64,000 nucleotides of DNA from the NCBI RefSeq assembly GCF_028640845.1, contig NC_080546.1, positions 14,295,520 to 14,359,519 of the forward strand, in the 5' to 3' direction. Numbering within the stretch: position 1 is the stretch's first letter; every line of letters starts with the position of its first letter. The notes beneath the pieces were generated by a model. The model saw only the letters and a program-made list of their open reading frames with translations. It had not been told where the DNA came from and ran no database searches. This stretch comes from Ahaetulla prasina (lineage: Eukaryota > Chordata > Lepidosauria > Squamata > Colubridae). Position numbers and translations under genes: made by a program. Positions 61,201 through 64,000 of this stretch are shown here, piece after piece.

Positions 61201-63864
61201 GGTGATTTGAGCCAGAATCTCTCAAACTACTTCAGATTATTGTGAAAAAAAACTGGAGGAGAGAATATTAAAGCACATCACCTTAAGCCAGTGTTGGGAT
61301 TCAGCCAGTTCGCGGCTATTCAGGAGAACTGGTTGTTAACTTTCTAAGCAGTTCAGAGAACTGGTTATTGGAAGATATCTTATTTTGTTTTTTTTCCACT
61401 TTACAAGGCTAATCCTTTAAGGAAGGCAGGAAGGTAACATTCTGGTGGTGTTTCTAGACTAATCTTTATTGCCCTGCTTACAGAAACTGCCTCTCTGGTT
61501 AACCCTTATTACATTGTAACAGCTAAGGAGAATCACCCATTGATGTGAATGCTGTTGAGTTGACCACGCCCACACAATCACATGACCATCGAGCCACGCC
61601 TACCCAGCTGGTCATTAGAGTAGAGAACTGGTTGTTAAATTATTTGAATCCCATCACTGCCTTAAGCTCCCGGAGAAGAGGCGGGATATAGATCTAAGCA
61701 AGCATTTTATAAATAATGGAGAGGTAATCTGAGTCTGGTCAGGTTTGAATTGGTTTTTTGAGAGCCGTGTCTCTCAACTTTAGCAACTTTAAGATACGTG
61801 GACTTCAATTTCCAGATGTCCCCAGCCAGCATACAAAGTTCTAAAGATGAGATTTGGACTGAATTAATGTTATTCAAGCTGCTTGCATGGATAGATGAAT
61901 ATGTAGCTGTCTTTTGAGTTTATATGCCTGTTTTGGCTCATGTAGGTTTTTTTTAAATTAATAATAATAAAAGAAACAGATGAAGGAAACAAGAAATCGT
62001 GCTGGATCATTTCTTTGAATGGTGTCACGGAAGTAATGGGCCCTTAGTTCGACAAAGGCATGGAAACATACGTAGTATTTTTTTGAATGTATGAATGGAA
62101 GTGAGGCAGCTGCAGGTTGTCACCTGTTCCCAATAGTATTACAGTTTCCTCATTCATGACATACATAGTGTGTGTTCCAGGGGTGAAATCCAAATTTTTT
62201 TACTACCGGTTCTGTGGGTGTGGCTTGGTAGGCGTGGCTTGGTGGGTGTGTCAGGGGAAGGATACTGCAAGATCTCCATTCCCACCCCACTCCAGGGGAA
62301 GGATACTGCAGAATCCCCATTCCCACTCCACTCCTGAGGGAAGGATATTGAAAATCTCCATTCCCACCCCACTCCAGGGGAAGGATACTGCAGAATCCCC
62401 ATTCCCACTCCACTCCTGAGGGAAGGATATTGAAAATCTCCATTCCCACCCCACTCTAGAAGTGGTATTTGCCGGTTCTCCGAACTGCTCAAAATTTCCA
62501 CTACCAGTTCTCCAGAACCTGTCAGAACCTGCTGGATTTCACGCCTGGTATGTTCTGACCTAGGTTTTCTCAATCCGAATCACTTTAATAAGTGTGCATT
62601 TCAAATCCCAGAATTGCCCAGTCAGCCACGTTGGCTGGGGAATTCCGAGAGTTGAAGTACACACATCTCAAAACTGCCCAGGTTGGGAAACGCTGCAAAT
62701 CTAAATGTAAACACTGCAAATCAAAATCTAAATTACAGTGCCCTGTATCGGGAGCCCTGGTGGTGCAGTGGTTGAAGTGCAGTATTGCAGGCAAACTCTG
62801 CCCACAGCCTGGAGTTTGACCTTGACAAGACTCAAGGATTCCATCCTTCCAAGGTCAGTAAAATGAGAAGCAAAATTGTTGGGGGCAAAATGCAAATAAT
62901 GCATATTATTGTACACATTGTACAATGCAATGTGTACAATGTACAATGTGTACGACTGTACACATTATAAACCAGGGGCGTCAAACTCGATTTCATTGAG
63001 AGCCGCATCAGGGTTGTGTTTGACCTCAAGGGGCTGGGTGGGGGGGCATGGCCAGGTTGAGCGTGGCCTGCTCGACATTACTTGTATCAGGGGCACCTGG
63101 GGGGGGCTGAGGGGAACCTTCTGCAGCCCTCTGCCAGCAAAAATGGAGCTTGGGAGGGCCACGCACAGCCCTCCCGAACTCCATTTTCATTGGCAGAAGC
63201 ACCACGGGCTGGGCCTTCACTATTTCCAGGGCGGCCCCGCAGGCCAGATCTAAGCACTCCATTGGCCAGGTCCGGCCCACGGGCCTTGAGTTTGACACCC
63301 CTGTTGTAAACCATCCGGAGAGTGCTGTATAGTGCTATGGGGTGCAGAAGTGGGTTTCAGCAGGTTCTGACCAGTTCTGGAGAACCGGTAGTGGAAATTT
63401 TGAGTAGTTCGGAGAACTGGTAATAAAAATTCTGACTGGCCCCGCCTCCATCTATTCTCTGCCTCCCAAGTCCCAGCTGATCGGGAAGAAATGGGGCTTT
63501 TGCAGTAACCTTCCCCTGGAGTGGGGTGGGAATGGAGATTTTAGAGTATCCTTCCCCTGCCACGCCCACCAAGCCACACCATGCCCACCAAGCCACGCCC
63601 ATAGAACCAGTAGTAAAAAATTTTGAAACCCACCACTGATGGGGTGATATATAAAGCTAAATGCTATTGCTAAATGCTAAATCCAATCTGTCGTCTCAAT
63701 GCTATTTCCCTTCCAAAAAAACCCAAAAACAAACCCTGACAGTGTCACCCTCCCCCCTCCCCCCCATTCATCCAACTGGTCATCATGCTTGAATTGCTAA
63801 ATATGAACTTACTTACTGATGCCACGTGACAGAATCAAGTACTTTGCCTCCTGACTTCAGAAAA
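49088..63864 (-). CDS. HPSE: HPSE, heparanase, 3' part (seven coding exons; one exon duplicated)
   Basis: Seven minus-strand exons with consistent phases (48, 94, 107, 115, 119, 147 and 160 bp) encode the C-terminal about 262 residues of heparanase, a family GH79 endo-beta-glucuronidase that cleaves heparan sulfate in lysosomes and extracellular matrix. The series runs TWHH / [17 protein letters not shown] / [14 protein letters not shown] / [20 protein letters not shown] / [13 protein letters not shown] / [19 protein letters not shown] / SVQLNG, ending [13 protein letters not shown] and a stop. The Glu in WLGETSS is the catalytic nucleophile (human E343). The proton-donor Glu, the signal peptide and the processed linker are encoded by exons beyond 64000. 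The nucleophile exon occurs twice (56323-56429 and 58102-58208) in a tandem duplication. HPSE is the expected neighbour upstream of COQ2. Confidence 0.93.
49480..49695. mobile_element. hAT MITE fragment
   Basis: GTGGTATTCAGCCAGTTCTATCC ... AAACCGATAGCGG, GGATGTCATCACGTCC and GCGCATGCGTGG match the 15206-15379 family; distal end not found. Confidence 0.55.
49700..50160. other. HPSE intron, no named feature
   Basis: AT-rich and unclassified. Confidence 0.35.
50164..50945. mobile_element. Tigger-like MITE with a nested foldback MITE and SINE
   Basis: Outer ends TTAGTCCTTGATTTAGAGCC and GGTTATAAGTTGAGGACTACCTGT. Inside: foldback MITE 50263-50372 (flanks TGTTAAAT / TGTTAAAC) and a plus-strand SINE 50505-50770 (CCGCCCTGAGTCTTCGGAG). 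Confidence 0.75.
50948..51082. mobile_element. Foldback hAT MITE with exact TSD
   Basis: CAGGGGTCTCCAACC ... GGTTGGAGACCCCTG flanked by CTGTATAC (50940-50947 and 51083-51090). It inserted at the very end of the preceding Tigger-like MITE. Confidence 0.92.
51110..51570 (+). mobile_element. L2-like LINE 3' end
   Basis: ORF2 C-terminus [43 protein letters not shown], typical of the L2/Jockey group, then a 3' UTR ending CGCCCTGAGTCCTTCGGGAG and a TAAAAT tail. Confidence 0.8.
51680..51865 (+). mobile_element. Family-A LINE 3' tail ending at an HPSE donor
   Basis: AAGTGCCTACCGTTCCTGTCC ... TGTTGTGACAAAATT and poly(A). Its A-rich end (51848-51862) lies about 10 bp from the donor of the HPSE exon at 51876. 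Confidence 0.7.
51876..52022 (-). CDS. HPSE: HPSE exon (PKYREGD...NLLS)
   Basis: 147 bp; acceptor GTCATTCCAG, donor CG|GTGAGT; phase 2 to 2. It encodes [20 protein letters not shown] then [20 protein letters not shown] and [11 protein letters not shown] is an N-glycosylation sequon in the position of a conserved heparanase glycosite. Confidence 0.92.
52231..52637. mobile_element. hAT MITE (GGGCTGCTGGGGGTTCTC family)
   Basis: CAGGGGTGGGCTGC ... TTTTGAAGCCCACCCCTG; uninterrupted relative of the element at 2571-3212. A degraded foldback MITE lies just left (about 52085-52230). Confidence 0.75.
52780..52898 (-). CDS. HPSE: HPSE exon ([10 protein letters not shown]...CTNTH)
   Basis: 119 bp; acceptor ACCTTGTAG, donor CA|GTAAGT; phase 0 to 2. 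It encodes [20 protein letters not shown] then [18 protein letters not shown], part of the C-terminal beta-sandwich domain needed for heparanase activity and secretion. Confidence 0.92.
52985..53895. other. HPSE intron, no named feature
   Basis: About 900 bp of apparently single-copy sequence. Confidence 0.4.
53896..54040. mobile_element. Short hAT MITE fragment
   Basis: AAGGTGTCAAATGCATGGC ... CACAAGTTTGACAGCCCTG, with a poly-C run; same family as 54668-54800. Confidence 0.6.
54374..54488 (-). CDS. HPSE: HPSE exon ([10 protein letters not shown]...FEPLP)
   Basis: 115 bp; acceptor TATCTTGGCAG, donor CCA|GTATGT; phase 2 to 0. It encodes [20 protein letters not shown] then [22 protein letters not shown] repeat and an R4/Dong-like retrotransposon end lie directly upstream of its acceptor. 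Confidence 0.93.
54493..54645 (+). mobile_element. R4/Dong-like LINE C-terminal fragment at a TAA repeat
   Basis: After ATAATAATAATT the plus strand encodes [40 protein letters not shown], matching the C-terminal VIGALG(T/A)I...LQK(T/A)ALLGTA layout of R4/Dong-type LINEs, which insert at TAA repeats. A second, better copy is at 55013-55265. Confidence 0.6.
54668..54800. mobile_element. hAT MITE
   Basis: CAGGGGTGTCAAACC ... GAGTTTGACACCCCTG with flanks CATAAAAA / TCATAAAA. Confidence 0.8.
54884..54990. mobile_element. Foldback hAT MITE, loop deleted
   Basis: CAGGGGTCTCCAACCTTAGC ... GCCAAGGTTTGAGACTCCT with GTCTAA on both flanks. Confidence 0.8.
55013..55380 (+). mobile_element. R4/Dong-like LINE 3' end between ATC and AAT repeats
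   Basis: Frame [40 protein letters not shown] ... [17 protein letters not shown], then a short 3' UTR and (AAT)n at about 55350-55372; ATC trinucleotides precede it at 55019-55034. Confidence 0.65.
56323..56429 (-). CDS. HPSE: HPSE nucleophile exon, downstream copy (A) of a tandem duplicate
   Basis: 107 bp, phase 0 to 2. It encodes [20 protein letters not shown] and [15 protein letters not shown]; the split Met codon is completed by the next exon at 54488. The Glu of LGETSS is the GH79 nucleophile. See copy B at 58102-58208. Confidence 0.88.
56560..57500. mobile_element. Tigger-like MITE with nested hAT element (copy A)
   Basis: Outer ends CAGGTAGTCCTTATGACAATGG and GTCGTAAGTTGAGGACCACCTGTA; the inner hAT element runs about 56654-57203 (GGGGTCCTCAAACTATGGCC ... 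AAATGTTTGAGAACCCCTG) and includes AGAG and CA repeats. A copy is at 58339-59290. Confidence 0.75.
58102..58208 (-). CDS. HPSE: HPSE nucleophile exon, upstream copy (B) of a tandem duplicate
   Basis: 107 bp, base for base the same as the copy at 56323-56429 as far as I can compare, with identical acceptor (ATCTTTCAG) and donor (AT|GTAAGT). It encodes [20 protein letters not shown] followed by [15 protein letters not shown], with the catalytic Glu. It is met first by the transcription machinery. Its length is not a multiple of three and it runs from phase 0 to 2, so only one of the two copies can be used in a functional mRNA. Which one is used cannot be told from sequence. Confidence 0.8.
58339..59290. 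mobile_element. Tigger-like MITE with nested hAT element (copy B)
   Basis: As copy A. The hAT interior here reads GGCCCGCGGGCCAGATACGG where copy A has GGCCCTTGGGCCAGAATCTG, so copy B is closer to the likely family consensus. Confidence 0.75.
59465..60065. mobile_element. Tigger-like MITE with nested tRNA-SINE
   Basis: GACCAAAATTGAGCCCAAAATT ... TTTTAAGTCAAGGACTAGCTAT with a minus-strand CTATTGC-tail SINE at 59723-59955. Its start overlaps the right end of the HPSE segmental duplication. Confidence 0.7.
60203..60296 (-). CDS. HPSE: HPSE exon (YYINGR...EEVLQ)
   Basis: 94 bp; acceptor TTTGTTGCAG, donor CAG|GTAAGC; phase 2 to 0. It encodes [20 protein letters not shown] followed by [21 protein letters not shown] is nearly invariant in vertebrate heparanases. 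Confidence 0.92.
60512..61106. mobile_element. tRNA-SINE (minus) split by a hAT MITE
   Basis: SINE halves 60512-60646 and 61025-61106 are separated by a hAT MITE (about 60647-61024; ends in CCGGTAGCATTTCACCCCTG) with GCTGAACC / CTGAACC duplicated at its borders. The MITE right end contains three AACCGGTA motifs. Confidence 0.7.
61289..61659. mobile_element. hAT MITE with exact TSD
   Basis: CAGTGTTGGGATTCAGCC ... TTTGAATCCCATCACTG flanked by CCTTAAGC at 61281-61288 and 61660-61667. It inserted within a SINE-like sequence (GGGCGGGATATAGAT follows). Confidence 0.9.
61690..62175. other. HPSE intron with degraded MITE remnants
   Basis: 61768-61835 resembles one arm of the foldback MITE; the rest is unclassified. 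Confidence 0.35.
62178..62549. mobile_element. hAT MITE with internal minisatellite
   Basis: CAGGGGTGAAATCC ... GGATTTCACGCCTG, flanks GTGTGTTC / GTATGTTC. Inside, AGGGGAAGGATACTGCAGAA and GAGGGAAGGATATTGAAAAT units alternate, giving a dimeric repeat of about 80 bp at 62251-62458. Confidence 0.8.
62565..62695. mobile_element. Diverged foldback MITE
   Basis: TCTCAATCCGAATCACTTTAA ... CAGAATTGCCCAGTCAGCC / GGCTGGGGAATTCCGAGAG ... CAGGTTGGGAAACGCTG; same layout, older copy. Confidence 0.6.
62752..63680 (+). mobile_element. tRNA-SINE broken by two hAT MITEs
   Basis: SINE head GAGCCCTGGTGGTGCAGTGG (62752), tail AAATGCTATTGCTAAATGC (63658). Insertions: a CAGGGGCGTCAAACTC hAT MITE at 62973-63303 (flanks TTATAAAC / TTGTAAAC) and a second hAT MITE at about 63348-63640 (GTGGGTTTCAGCAGGTTCTG ... 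GAAACCCACCACTG). A TGTACAATG repeat cluster at 62918-62965 forms further inverted repeats. Confidence 0.75.
63817..63864 (-). CDS. HPSE: HPSE exon (FLK...TWHH)
   Basis: 48 bp; acceptor TTTTGCAG before 63864, donor CA|GTAAGT after 63817; phase 2 to 2. It encodes [15 protein letters not shown] plus the first two bases of the next His codon. TWHHYY is a conserved GH79 segment near the substrate cleft. Confidence 0.88.
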
Positions 63865-64000
63865 CTGCAAAACAAGAGCAATTTCAATAGCCATTTCCTT
63901 TTACAATATCTAATCCTTGAACAGCTGTTAGCAGTCATGGACTCCCTAGCCAGCACACCTGATCCACCCATTGCAAAATTCAGGTATTAATCGTAGATGG

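Noticed and set aside
1..64000. CRISPR arrays, operons, prokaryotic mobile elements
   Set aside because: Regular repeats here are microsatellites, minisatellites and eukaryotic transposons; genes are intron-containing.

Overview
This is a vertebrate nuclear window, and the repeat content points to a snake. Non-LTR retrotransposon 3' ends run straight into long ATTCT/AGAAT pentanucleotide arrays (a pattern described for snake CR1-L3 'Snake1' LINEs). BovB, CR1, L2-like, R4/Dong-like and L1 fragments, several tRNA-derived SINE families and many short hAT MITEs with 8-bp target-site duplications are also present. There is no prokaryotic or organellar signal.

Three protein-coding genes can be assembled exon by exon, all on the minus strand. 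From right to left (their direction of transcription) they are HPSE (heparanase; seven 3'-terminal coding exons, stop at 49088, 5' part beyond the right edge), COQ2 (4-hydroxybenzoate polyprenyltransferase; complete, seven exons, ATG at 44827, stop at 22244, 369 codons) and PLAC8 (ATG at 5302, two coding exons, last exon beyond the left edge). The order HPSE-COQ2-PLAC8 with shared orientation matches the conserved tetrapod block on human 4q21, which supports the identifications. The exon phases are mutually consistent across every junction.

Layout. 1-2367: LINE 3' ends and MITEs left of the PLAC8 exon. 2368-5302: PLAC8. 5303-22210: intergenic DNA or PLAC8 5' region, with an LTR, a 600-bp pentanucleotide array, BovB/CR1/L1 fragments and Penelope-like termini. 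22211-44870: COQ2, whose introns hold most of the mobile DNA. 44871-47970: repeat-rich spacer. 47974-64000: HPSE 3' half.

The most notable structures are two young tandem segmental duplications that each copy exon sequence. One (32349-35670) duplicates the first part of COQ2 exon 3. The other (55900-59463) duplicates the whole 107-bp HPSE exon that encodes the catalytic nucleophile; using both copies together would shift the frame. Several Penelope-like terminal repeats carry sequences folding like a minimal hammerhead ribozyme core. Two families share the core while their stem II arms differ in a compensatory way. Many MITEs have exact 8-bp target duplications, including a 41-bp hAT remnant that is little more than two joined terminal repeats, and a foldback family present in about twenty copies.

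Coordinates were read by eye from the sequence. Exon borders are given to the base where canonical AG/GT sites and reading frame agree. Repeat borders without a stated target duplication are approximate.
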